The position numbers and the translations under genes were made by a program. The notes beneath the pieces are model-generated. The model searched no databases. It saw only the letters and a program-made list of their open reading frames with translations, and had not been told where the DNA came from. 64,000 nucleotides of DNA from Nocardioides humilatus (GTDB lineage: Bacteria; Actinomycetota; Actinomycetes; Propionibacteriales; Nocardioidaceae): the NCBI RefSeq assembly GCF_008373755.1, contig NZ_VUJV01000007.1:62001-126000 (forward strand), in the 5' to 3' direction. Shown here piece after piece: positions 17,764-25,715 of the stretch; the stretch's first letter is position 1; each line of letters starts with the position of its first letter.

Positions 17764-19028
17764 TCAGCCGCGGCGTCCGGGTCCGGCTGGTGGCGTTCGT
17801 CATCCTCAGCGCGGTCGGCATCACCTACATCACCGCCACCTACCTCGGCCTGGTCGACCGGGTCACCGGGAGCGGGCACACGATCACCGCCAAGCTCCCC
17901 GGCTCCGGCGGCCTCTTCGAGGGCAGCGAGGTGACCTACCGCGGCTTCAAGATCGGCAAGGTCACCAAGATGACCCCGACGACCGAGGGCATCGACATCG
18001 AGATGCTCATCGACGAGGACATCAAGCTCCCGACCGACTCTTCGATGCACGTCCACAACCTATCGGCGGTGGGGGAGCAGTACCTCGACTTCCAGCCCGA
18101 GGACGAGGACGGTCCCTACGCCAAGGACGGCACCGTCTTCGAGGGTGACGAGTCCTCGCTCCCGGTCGACGAGGCCGACCTCTTGGTCGATCTCAACGAC
18201 TTCGTCGGCTCGGTCGACAAGGAGAGCCTGCGGGTGCTGGTCAAGGAGCTCGGCACGCTCTTCGGCGACACCGGCCGTGACCTCCAGACGATGCTCGACA
18301 GCGGTTCGGCCTTCATCGACGAAGCTGCCGCTCACACCGACGAGACGATTGCGCTGCTGCGCAACGGTCTGACGGTCCTGCGCACCCAGCAGGGACAGCG
18401 CGAGAACATCCGCTCCTTCGCCCACGACCTGGCCACGATCACCGCAGCGTTGCGGGGGAGCGACAAGGACCTGCGGACGGTGCTCTCGGCCACGCCCGGC
18501 GCGTCGCGCGAGCTCCAGAAGCTGCTGGAGGACCTCGAGCCGACCCTGCCCGTGCTCCTCGGCGACCTCGTCAGCGTCGACCAGATCGTCCTGGCCAACA
18601 TCGCCGGGCTCGAGCAGCTGCTGGTCACCTATCCGACGCTCATCGCCGGTGGTCCCACCGGGAGCACGCGCGACGGCTACGGTCACATCAACCTGCAGTT
18701 CGACTACTCGGTTCCGCCGTGCACCGACGGCTTCTTGCCGCCGAGCCAGTGGCGTGACCCCCAGGACCGGACCGACGCGCCGTACTTCCACGCCAAGTGC
18801 AACTCTCCGGCGCCGTACGTGATGCGGGGCCCCAAGTATGTCCCGGCCCGTCGTGGCAACGCCTCGACGCCTCGCGTCTACAGTGGCGCCTACGACCCGG
18901 CTACCGGGCTGGTCCCCGGGCTGCGTGATGACGAGGACCGCCAGATGCTGTTCCGGCAGCCGGGGAACTTGTCCGTCCTGGGAGGGGATGCGTGGAAGTG
19001 GCTGCTCGTGGGTCCGGTGACCCGTTGA
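17760..19028 (+). CDS. mce4F: Mce4F-like importer subunit
   Basis: 422 residues from GTG 17760. Anchor about 8-28, Mce domain with GSGGLFEGSEVTYRG and VGEQYLDFQP, helical region, and a C-terminal domain with several cysteines (PPCTDG, AKCNSP) rich in proline and aromatic residues. The GLFEGS motif is shared with the F-type protein of the first operon. The last 37 bases overlap the next gene when that gene is started at GTG 18992. Confidence 0.9.
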   Translation: MISRGVRVRLVAFVILSAVGITYITATYLGLVDRVTGSGHTITAKLPGSGGLFEGSEVTYRGFKIGKVTKMTPTTEGIDIEMLIDEDIKLPTDSSMHVHNLSAVGEQYLDFQPEDEDGPYAKDGTVFEGDESSLPVDEADLLVDLNDFVGSVDKESLRVLVKELGTLFGDTGRDLQTMLDSGSAFIDEAAAHTDETIALLRNGLTVLRTQQGQRENIRSFAHDLATITAALRGSDKDLRTVLSATPGASRELQKLLEDLEPTLPVLLGDLVSVDQIVLANIAGLEQLLVTYPTLIAGGPTGSTRDGYGHINLQFDYSVPPCTDGFLPPSQWRDPQDRTDAPYFHAKCNSPAPYVMRGPKYVPARRGNASTPRVYSGAYDPATGLVPGLRDDEDRQMLFRQPGNLSVLGGDAWKWLLVGPVTR

Positions 19029-19687
19029 CACCTGGCTCGGCCGGGAAGGGAGAAGCGCGCAGCAGGTCCCGTCTGAACCAGGTCCTCGTGGCCGCGGTCG
19101 TGGTCTGCGCGCTGACCGTGACCGCCTTGGCGTGGCTGATGGACGAGACCTACGGCAACCGGTCCGACGCGGCCGACACCGACGGCTTCTTCGACCGCAT
19201 CGGCTCGGTGGTGACGATCGAGCGCCAGAGCGAGGGGAGCGCCCGGGCGGGTGAGGACGTCGGCAACGGCGTCGTCTCCGCGATGGAAGCCGCGCCCGAG
19301 GCCGAGCAGGTGCGCACCGCCGACCAGATCGAGGCGGCCACCAAGATGGCCAACGCCTTCCTCAACCTCGACCACGACGAGATCGAGGCCAACATCGAGG
19401 CGGTCAAGGCGCTGGCGACCGGCCCGTTCCTCAAGCAGTACACCGCAGCGGCCGCCGACCTGGCCAAGCTGGTCAGGCGGGCCGAGGCCACGCAGACCGG
19501 CGAGGTCGAGTGGGCCGGCCTGGTCGCCGGTGACGAGGACAGTGCCACCGTGGTCATCGCGACCAATGGCACGGTCGCCAACAAGGAGACCGACTTCGAA
19601 CCCGTCGCCCGTACCTACCGGCTCCAGCTCGAGGTCGCCCTCGTCGATGGCCAGTGGTTGACCCGCGACCTCCAGTACGTCAGGTGA
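18992..19687 (+). CDS. Mce-associated membrane protein, first of two (Mam4-like)
   Basis: 231 residues from GTG 18992, which has GGAGGGG ending five bases before it; TTG 19025, overlapping the mce4F stop as TTGA, is an alternative. One membrane segment (about residues 31-51), then an extracytoplasmic domain with alpha-helical and beta segments ending WLTRDLQYVR, where a conserved QW-L-D pattern is typical of the family. Corresponds in position to the genes after mce4F in mycobacteria, which are needed for importer stability. Confidence 0.8.
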   Translation: MEVAARGSGDPLTPGSAGKGEARSRSRLNQVLVAAVVVCALTVTALAWLMDETYGNRSDAADTDGFFDRIGSVVTIERQSEGSARAGEDVGNGVVSAMEAAPEAEQVRTADQIEAATKMANAFLNLDHDEIEANIEAVKALATGPFLKQYTAAAADLAKLVRRAEATQTGEVEWAGLVAGDEDSATVVIATNGTVANKETDFEPVARTYRLQLEVALVDGQWLTRDLQYVR

Positions 19688-19694
19688 TCCTCCG

Positions 19695-20498
19695 ATGAGC
19701 CGCTCGACCCCCCGCCGTCCGTCGCGCACGACCACGTCGCGACCGCGCAAGATCGCCGGACGTGACGACACCGTCGCCGACGCCGGCGCCGAGACCACGG
19801 CGCCTGACACCGACGCGACGTTGCCCAGCGCGCCCAAGAAGCCGGAGCCGGTCGAGCTGACCAAGCCGATCGAGCCGGCGAAGCCGGCGCCGCCCGCCCC
19901 GTCGGCGAAGCCGGTCGTCCCGCCGGACGGTCCCTCCGGCCGCACGTCCACCTTGCTGGCCGTGGTCGGCATCTTGGTGCTGCTGCTCGTCCTGCAGTGC
20001 GGTTGGTTCATCTGGAGCGCCGTGCGCGACGAAGCCGTCTCCTCGACGCCGTCCAGCACCGAGGACAAGTCGGACGGCCCGATCGCGGTGCCGCCCGGTC
20101 GCCCGGTCGTGCTCAACGAGGTCTCGGTCCAAGGTGGCGTGGAGGCCGCGGCTGCGGCCGCACAGGTGATGTTCGCCCGCAACTGGAAGACCTACGACGA
20201 AGGGGTCGATGACGCGGTCGCGCTGATGACCGAGGACTTCGGCGCTGAGTTCAAGACGACCGCCGAGGACGTCAAGGCGGAGTTCGTCCGCAAGAAGACC
20301 GAGGTCCAGGTCCGGGTCGTCGCCCAGAGCGTCGTGCGGGCCAACGAGACCACCCTCGAGGCGCTGATCTTCCTCAACCAGTACGTCTTCCGTGGCGAGG
20401 GCAAGGACGGCACCTCGACCTACACGCCCTATCGGGCGCTGATGACCATGGTCCACACCGACACCGGCTGGCTGGTCGACGGAGTCGACACCAAATAG
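19695..20498 (+). CDS. Mce-associated membrane protein, second of two (Mam4-like)
   Basis: 267 residues. The first ~90 residues are a basic, then proline/lysine-rich cytoplasmic tail (EPVELTKPIEPAKPAPPAP). A membrane helix follows (STLLAVVGILVLLLVLQCG), then an extracytoplasmic domain ending DTGWLVDGVDTK, which matches the closing motif of Mam proteins. The long charged and proline-rich tail is unlike the first-operon Mam protein and could recruit cytoplasmic partners; that is speculation. Last gene of the mce4-type operon, 34 bases before the next gene's alternative ATG. Confidence 0.8.
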   Translation: MSRSTPRRPSRTTTSRPRKIAGRDDTVADAGAETTAPDTDATLPSAPKKPEPVELTKPIEPAKPAPPAPSAKPVVPPDGPSGRTSTLLAVVGILVLLLVLQCGWFIWSAVRDEAVSSTPSSTEDKSDGPIAVPPGRPVVLNEVSVQGGVEAAAAAAQVMFARNWKTYDEGVDDAVALMTEDFGAEFKTTAEDVKAEFVRKKTEVQVRVVAQSVVRANETTLEALIFLNQYVFRGEGKDGTSTYTPYRALMTMVHTDTGWLVDGVDTK

Positions 20499-20548
20499 GT
20501 CGGCACCCAACTACGAAGACGGAGGGTGGGACATGCCCCACGAAGAAG

Positions 20549-20562
20549 TAGAACACGTTACA
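20549..20562. promoter_or_regulatory. KstR-type operator and leaderless promoter of the ferredoxin reductase gene
   Basis: TAGAACACGTTACA, core AACACGTT at 20552-20559. Its right half forms a -10 element, TACAGT (20559-20564), and seven bases later lies GTG 20572. The arrangement is identical to the chsE1-chsE2 promoter at 45790-45815 (TACAGT, seven bases, GTG). The upstream ATG 20533 has a good ribosome-binding site, but its first 13 codons would run through this operator. Confidence 0.82.
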
Positions 20563-20571
20563 GTTTCTTCC

Positions 20572-21549
20572 GTGGAGCATGACCTGGTCATCGTGGGCGC
20601 CGGCCCGACCGGGCTGTTCGCTGCCTACTACGCGGGCTTCCGTGGCCTGCGGGTAGCGGTCGTCGACTCGCTGCCGGAGCTCGGCGGCCAGATCACGGCG
20701 ATGTATCCCGAGAAGGCGATCCTCGACGTCGCTGGCTTCCCCAACGTCAAGGGCCGCGACCTGGTCGCGGGACTGGTGGAGCAGGCCGCGGCGGCATCGC
20801 CGACGTACTTGCTCGACCGGACGGCCACGACGCTCGAGCACGACGCCGACGGCGTCACGCTCGGCCTCGACGACGGCAGCTCGGTGCGTGCGAAGGTCAT
20901 GATCATCACGGCGGGCATCGGCAAGTTCAGCCCCCGACCGCTCCCGGCCGGTAGCGAGTGGCTGGGGCGCGGTGTTGAGTTCTTCGTGCCGAGCTTCGAG
21001 CCGTACGTCGGCAAGGACGTCCTCATCGTCGGCGGTGGCGACAGCGCCTTCGACTGGGCACTGCACCTCGAGCCGGTCGCCAACTCCGTGACCCTCGTGC
21101 ACCGACGCGACGCCTTCCGGGCCCACGCCCGCACGGTGGAGCAGGTGCGCGCATCCTCGGTGGAGATCATCACCAAGGCCGAGGTCACCGCCCTGCGCGA
21201 CGCCGCCGGCGGGCACGAGGGAGCCCTCGCCGAGGTGGAGATCACCGTTGACGGCGAGGCCACGACCCGCAAGACCCAGGCGGTCGTCGCCGCGCTCGGT
21301 TTCATCGCCGACCTCGGCCCGCTGCAGCAGTGGGGCATCGAGACCGTGAAGCGACACCTGGTCGTCGACTCGTCCATGCGGACCAACCTCGACCGCGTTT
21401 TCGCCGCGGGCGACATCACCGACTACCCCGGGAAGGTCCGGTTGATCGCGGTCGGCTTCGGCGAGGCGGCCACCGCCGTCAACAACGCCGCCGTCGTCAT
21501 CGACCCGTCCGCGCACGTCTTCCCCGGACACTCCTCGGAAGGATCCTGA
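20572..21549 (+). CDS. Ferredoxin-NADP+ reductase, thioredoxin reductase-like (type 2)
   Basis: 325 residues from GTG 20572 (338 from ATG 20533). FAD motif GAGPTGLF at the N-terminus, PELGGQITAMYPEK and DVAGFP typical of the YumC-type ferredoxin reductases, NADPH motif GGGDSAFDWA in the middle and FAAGDITDYPGK near the end. No CxxC redox pair is present, as in this family. It would pass electrons from NADPH to ferredoxins such as the one encoded at 22033, which feed P450s and Rieske oxygenases. First gene of a KstR-controlled unit. Confidence 0.88.
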   Translation: MEHDLVIVGAGPTGLFAAYYAGFRGLRVAVVDSLPELGGQITAMYPEKAILDVAGFPNVKGRDLVAGLVEQAAAASPTYLLDRTATTLEHDADGVTLGLDDGSSVRAKVMIITAGIGKFSPRPLPAGSEWLGRGVEFFVPSFEPYVGKDVLIVGGGDSAFDWALHLEPVANSVTLVHRRDAFRAHARTVEQVRASSVEIITKAEVTALRDAAGGHEGALAEVEITVDGEATTRKTQAVVAALGFIADLGPLQQWGIETVKRHLVVDSSMRTNLDRVFAAGDITDYPGKVRLIAVGFGEAATAVNNAAVVIDPSAHVFPGHSSEGS

Positions 21550-21553
21550 ACCC

Positions 21554-22021
21554 ATGGCCAGTGGACGCGACGCGGTCAAGCTGACGGACGCGGAGGTGAC
21601 CGAGCTCCTCGGGGAGAACCTCAAGGTGCAGGTCGCGAGCAACGGCCCCGACGGCGTGCCGCACCTGACGACGCTGTTCTACATCGTGCGCGACGGCAAA
21701 ATCGCGTTCTGGACCTACGGTCGCAGCCAGAAGATCCTCAACCTCGAGCGCGACCCGCGGGTCACTGCGCTCGTCGAGGACGGGGTCGACTACTTCGAGC
21801 TGCGGGGCGTCTCGATCCAGGGCAAGGCCGAGATCGTGCGCGACTACGACGCCATCTTCTCGATCGGCTCGGAGGTCGCGACCCGGATGCTCAATGCCGA
21901 GTCCTTCGAGGCGCTCGGGGACTTCGGCCGGGAGACCGTCGAGAAGCAGGCACAAAAGCGCGTGGCCGTGATCATCCACCCCGATCATGTCGCCACCTGG
22001 GACCACCGCAAGATGGTGTGA
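21554..22021 (+). CDS. PPOX/FDOR-family protein (pyridoxamine oxidase-like, possibly F420-dependent)
   Basis: 155 residues, five bases after the reductase stop. Split-barrel features are visible: GVPHLTTLFYIVRDGKIAFWTYGRSQKILNLERDPRVTALV is typical of the flavin/F420-binding FDOR-A/B or PPOX group (shown by TTLFYIVRDG and QKILNLERDP). Small proteins of this kind reduce enones or bind F420 or heme. The setting suggests a steroid or side-chain redox step, but the substrate is not deducible. Confidence 0.78.
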   Translation: MASGRDAVKLTDAEVTELLGENLKVQVASNGPDGVPHLTTLFYIVRDGKIAFWTYGRSQKILNLERDPRVTALVEDGVDYFELRGVSIQGKAEIVRDYDAIFSIGSEVATRMLNAESFEALGDFGRETVEKQAQKRVAVIIHPDHVATWDHRKMV

Positions 22022-22032
22022 GGAGACAAGAA

Positions 22033-22233
22033 ATGAAGATCAAGGTCGACTTCGACCTCTGCGAGTCCAACGCGATGTGCGAGGCGCTCGCCCCCGACGT
22101 GTTCGAGCTGGACGACGACGACTTCCTGCAGCTCAACACCGACGACGTGACCGCCGAGAACGAGCAGCGCGTCCGGCAGGCCGCTGCCGCGTGCCCGCGC
22201 GCCGCCATCTTCTTGGTGGAGGACGGCGAGTGA
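22033..22233 (+). CDS. fdxD: [3Fe-4S] ferredoxin, FdxD-like
   Basis: 66 residues from ATG 22033 with AGGAGA ahead. The cluster ligands are C10, C16 and C54 (CESNAMC ... CP). Asn occupies the place where a fourth cysteine would bind, so a three-iron cluster is expected. It sits just upstream of the hsd4A-like gene, the same order I recall in M. tuberculosis (Rv3503c fdxD, Rv3502c hsd4A, then mce4). Electron carrier for a P450, likely reduced by the protein at 20572. Stop overlaps the next start as GTGA. Confidence 0.88.
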   Translation: MKIKVDFDLCESNAMCEALAPDVFELDDDDFLQLNTDDVTAENEQRVRQAAAACPRAAIFLVEDGE

Positions 22234-23126
22234 GCACGGATCTCGACGGCAAGGTCGCGATCGTCACCGGTGCCGGAGCGGGTCTGGGGCGCGCCGAGGC
22301 GCTGGCCCTCGCCGACGCCGGCGCGCGGGTCGTCATCAACGACCTGCCCGGTGCGGGCGAGGAGGTCGCGGAGGAGATCCGCAGCCGTGGTGGCGAGGCG
22401 ACGGTCGTCGCCGGCGACGTCAGCCAGCGGGAGACCGCTGACGCGATGGTCGCTGCCGCTGTCGACGGTTTCGGCAGTCTCGACATCGTCGTCAACAACG
22501 CCGGGATGACGCGCGACCGGATGCTCTTCAACATGGCCGATGAGGAGTGGGACGCCGTTATCGCGGTGCACCTCCGGGGTCACTTCTTGCTGAGCCGCAA
22601 CGCGGCGTCCTATTGGCGGGGCAAGTCGAAGGAGTCGGGGGCTGCCGTCTACGGCAGCGTCATCAACACGGCGTCCGAGGCCTTCCTCGGCGGCTCCCCG
22701 GGCCAGCCCAACTACGCCGCGGCCAAGGCCGGCATAGCCGCCCTGACTCTCTCGACGGCGCGGGGTCTGTCGCGGATCGGCGTGCGCGCCAACGCGATCT
22801 GCCCGCGCGCCCGCACGGCCATGACGGCCGACGTCTTCGGTGAGGACCAGTCCGGCCAGGCGGTTGATCCCTACTCGCCCGACCACGTCGCGCCGCTCGT
22901 CGCCTACCTGGCCTCACCGGCGGCCGAGCGGGTGACCGGGCAGGTTTTCGTCGTCTACGGCGGCATGGTGGCCGTGGTCGCCGCACCTGTCGTGGCGCAG
23001 CGGTTCGACGCCTCCGGCGACCTCTGGACGCCGGATGACCTCGACAAGCAGCTCGGCGGCTACTTCGCCGACCGCGACCCCTCCGACGGCTTCGCCGCGG
23101 ACTCGATCATGCAGCTCACGGTTTAG
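22230..23126 (+). CDS. hsd4A: Hsd4A-like hydroxysteroid / hydroxyacyl-CoA dehydrogenase (SDR)
   Basis: 298 residues from GTG 22230; a longer upstream frame is spurious. TGAGAGLG cofactor loop, NNAGMTRDRMLF, NTASEA and the catalytic Y162-x3-K166 (NYAAAK). The ICPRARTAMTADVF segment and the ~45-residue C-terminal extension are characteristic of the Hsd4A group rather than generic SDRs. In mycobacteria Hsd4A oxidises the 3-hydroxyacyl-CoA intermediate in sterol side-chain beta-oxidation and has 17-beta-HSD activity. Synteny with fdxD and mce4 supports the call. Confidence 0.87.
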   Translation: MSTDLDGKVAIVTGAGAGLGRAEALALADAGARVVINDLPGAGEEVAEEIRSRGGEATVVAGDVSQRETADAMVAAAVDGFGSLDIVVNNAGMTRDRMLFNMADEEWDAVIAVHLRGHFLLSRNAASYWRGKSKESGAAVYGSVINTASEAFLGGSPGQPNYAAAKAGIAALTLSTARGLSRIGVRANAICPRARTAMTADVFGEDQSGQAVDPYSPDHVAPLVAYLASPAAERVTGQVFVVYGGMVAVVAAPVVAQRFDASGDLWTPDDLDKQLGGYFADRDPSDGFAADSIMQLTV

Positions 23127-23137
23127 AAGGACTCGAA

Positions 23138-23893
23138 ATGGGACGTCTCGACAACAAGGTCGCCATCGTCACCGGCGGCGCGATGGGACAGGGTGCGGAG
23201 ATCGCGCGCGCCTACGTGGCCGAGGGGGCCAAGGTCGTCATCGCCGACGTGGCGAAGGAGGCCGGCCAGGCGCTCGCCGATGAACTGGGCGCCAACGCAC
23301 ACTTCGCCCACCACGACGTGAGCGACGCGGCCTCCTGGGCGACCCTCGTCGAGGACACCAACGAGCGGTTCGGTCCGGTCAACGTGCTGGCCAACAACGC
23401 GGGCCTGCTGCGGTTCGGGCGGATCGAGGACATGCCCCTCGAGGAGTTTCAGCTCCTGGTCAACGTCAACCAGATCGGCGTCTTCCTCGGCATGCAGGCT
23501 GTCGCGCGCACCATGCGCAAGAACGGCGGCGGTTCGATCATCAACGCCTCCTCGGTGGAGGGCTTGGCCGGGATGCCGTCGTGCACGGCCTACGCCGCCA
23601 CCAAGTGGGCGATCCGCGGCATGACCAAGTGCGCGGCGATGGAGCTCGGCCCGAAGAAGATCCGGGTCAATTCGGTGCACCCCGGCATGATCGACACCCC
23701 GATGACGCGGGTGCACGGCGGCGACGCTGCGATGGAGTTCGGTGCGTCCAAGGTGCCGCTGCGCCGCGTCGGCACGCCCGAGGACATCGCTCCGGTCTAC
23801 GTGTTCCTCGCCAGCGACGAGGCGTCCTACATCAACGGCGCGGAGATCGCGGTCGACGGGGGAGTGACCTCCACCCACGCGTTCGGCGCCTGA
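23138..23893 (+). CDS. Short-chain dehydrogenase, possible hydroxysteroid dehydrogenase
   Basis: 251 residues. TGGAMGQG cofactor loop, NNAGLLRFG, and catalytic Y152-x3-K156 (YAATK), with the classical ending AEIAVDGGVTSTHAFGA. The length and NVNQIGVFLGMQA resemble the 3-alpha/20-beta-HSD and FabG-like groups. It follows the hsd4A-like gene by 11 bases and is probably cotranscribed from the KstR promoter. A steroid substrate is inferred from context only. Its last 67 bases overlap the convergent amidohydrolase gene. Confidence 0.85.
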   Translation: MGRLDNKVAIVTGGAMGQGAEIARAYVAEGAKVVIADVAKEAGQALADELGANAHFAHHDVSDAASWATLVEDTNERFGPVNVLANNAGLLRFGRIEDMPLEEFQLLVNVNQIGVFLGMQAVARTMRKNGGGSIINASSVEGLAGMPSCTAYAATKWAIRGMTKCAAMELGPKKIRVNSVHPGMIDTPMTRVHGGDAAMEFGASKVPLRRVGTPEDIAPVYVFLASDEASYINGAEIAVDGGVTSTHAFGA

Positions 23894-25701
23894 GCCTCCG
23901 CGGTCTGGGCCAGGGTCTCAGCCGCCACCGGGTTGGCCTGGCCGGCCCGGAGGAAGACGCCGGTACGACGGCGGCCGACCAGCTCGGTCGGCTCGCCGTC
24001 GAGGAAGACCGGCTCACCGCCGACGAACACTGCTGCGACGGTGGCGTCGTTGCGGTTGACCATGCGCGCCAGGCCGCCGTACTCCGGCGCCGGAGCCTCG
24101 TGGTAGTCCTCCAGCGAGCTGTCGAGGCGCTCGGGGTCGAGGACCATCAGGTCCGCCCGGTCGCCCTCGCGGATCCGGCCGGCGTCGAGGTCGTACCACT
24201 CGGCGAGCTCGCCGGTGAGCCGGTGCACCGCCTGCTCGGCCGTGAGGAACGGCTGGCCGGCGCGCTCGGCGTCGCGCACGTGCTTGAGCAGGCGTAGGCC
24301 GAAGTTGTAGAACGCCATGTTGCGCAGGTGGGCGCCGGCGTCGGAGAAGCCCATCTGGACGCCCTTCTCCTGGGCGATCTTGCGCAGCACCTTGGGTCGG
24401 TGGCCCGAGATCGTGGTGCGCCAGCGGATGTCGGTGCCGTGCTCGAGCACGAGGTCGAGGAACGCATCGACAGGGTGGGCGCCGCCGCGCTCGACGCCGA
24501 CCTGGCCGAAGGACTTGCCGATCACCGAGGCGTCGGGACACGCCACGATCTCGGCGTCGAAGAAGTCGCGGTGCCACACGCGGGGGCCGTACTTCGACTC
24601 GTAGTCCTTGCGGAAGCGGGTGCGGTAGGCGGGGTCGCGCATCAGCTCGTCGCGGGCCAGCTTCTCGGAAAGGTGGAGGGCCTGGGCGCCCGAGCCGAAC
24701 TCCTCGAAGATCACCAGGTCGATGCCGTCGGCGTAGACCTCGAACGGCACCGGCAGGTGCTGCCAGCGGAAGTCGGCGTCGAGACGGTTGACGGTGCCGG
24801 CCAGGCCGCGCATCAGGTGGATGACGAACGGGATCGCCTTGATGTCCGCGGCCGAGAGCAGGCTGGTCTTGAGCGGCTTGCGTCGCGGCCCTCCGATTGA
24901 GGCCAACGCCTGCAGCAGGATCGTGTGGGGGTGGGAGGCGTCCGGGCCGGCCTGGATGACGCGGCCGCGCTCGCGCAAGACCTTGCGGAGCCTGCGCATC
25001 TCGCGGCCCTTGGCGTAGGTCGACGGCAGGGTCCGTGAGCGGCACCGGTCGCCGTCGAGCTTGTCGAAGAGCAGCTGCTGGGCCGACATGCCGACGAACC
25101 CGGCATCGAGGGCCTCGGTCAGCCACTGCTCCATCTGCGCCTGCTCCGCGGCGCTCGGGCGCACTTCGGGCCGGGTCGCGCGGTCGAGCCCCATCGTCGC
25201 CGTCCGCAGGTCGGAGTGGCCGACGAAGGCCGCGAGGTTGGGTCCGAGGGCAAGCCGCTCGAGGGCGTCGACGTAGTCGCTCGCGGACGACCAGTCCGCC
25301 GATTGTCGAGCGGCCGTGAGGTGGTCGATCACGTGTCGCCGCGGGATCGCCTCGACGCGCCCGAACAGGTCGCCCGCGTCGACCGGGTCGACGTGGACCG
25401 TCGAGAGCGAGCACGAGCCCAGCAGGATCGTCGTGACTCCGTGGCGCAGGGACTCGGTCAGGCCCGGCCCTCGCAGCACCTCGACGTCGTAGTGCGTGTG
25501 GATGTCGACCATGCCCGGCAGGACCCAGCGGTCGGTCGCGTCGATGACGCGCGGGCACCCGGTCTCGTCGAGCGGCGCGGCGGACACGGCGGCCACCCGG
25601 CCGTCGCGGATGCCGACGTCGCGGATCGGCGCTGGCGCGCCGGTGCCATCGAAGTAACGGCCGTTGCGCAGGATCGTGTCGAACGGGCGAGCATCGGTCA
25701 T
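23827..25701 (-). CDS. Amidohydrolase family protein (N-acyl-D-amino-acid deacylase-like)
   Basis: 624 residues from ATG 25701, preceded by GAGGAAGGG; a longer upstream frame is antisense noise. Metal-binding signature HTHYD near residue 70 (GMVDIHTHYDVEVL), then FVGHSDLR, AGPDASHPH and FSDAGAHLR, the conserved His/Asp sites of the D-aminoacylase branch of the amidohydrolase superfamily. Last gene of a three-gene minus-strand unit whose promoter carries a KstR operator (27823-27836). Its role could be hydrolysis of an amide or lactone formed in sterol degradation, but no substrate can be named. Confidence 0.85.
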   Translation of the reverse strand: MTDARPFDTILRNGRYFDGTGAPAPIRDVGIRDGRVAAVSAAPLDETGCPRVIDATDRWVLPGMVDIHTHYDVEVLRGPGLTESLRHGVTTILLGSCSLSTVHVDPVDAGDLFGRVEAIPRRHVIDHLTAARQSADWSSASDYVDALERLALGPNLAAFVGHSDLRTATMGLDRATRPEVRPSAAEQAQMEQWLTEALDAGFVGMSAQQLLFDKLDGDRCRSRTLPSTYAKGREMRRLRKVLRERGRVIQAGPDASHPHTILLQALASIGGPRRKPLKTSLLSAADIKAIPFVIHLMRGLAGTVNRLDADFRWQHLPVPFEVYADGIDLVIFEEFGSGAQALHLSEKLARDELMRDPAYRTRFRKDYESKYGPRVWHRDFFDAEIVACPDASVIGKSFGQVGVERGGAHPVDAFLDLVLEHGTDIRWRTTISGHRPKVLRKIAQEKGVQMGFSDAGAHLRNMAFYNFGLRLLKHVRDAERAGQPFLTAEQAVHRLTGELAEWYDLDAGRIREGDRADLMVLDPERLDSSLEDYHEAPAPEYGGLARMVNRNDATVAAVFVGGEPVFLDGEPTELVGRRRTGVFLRAGQANPVAAETLAQTAEAQAPNAWVEVTPPSTAISAPLM

Positions 25702-25715
25702 GGGGTGACCCTTCC

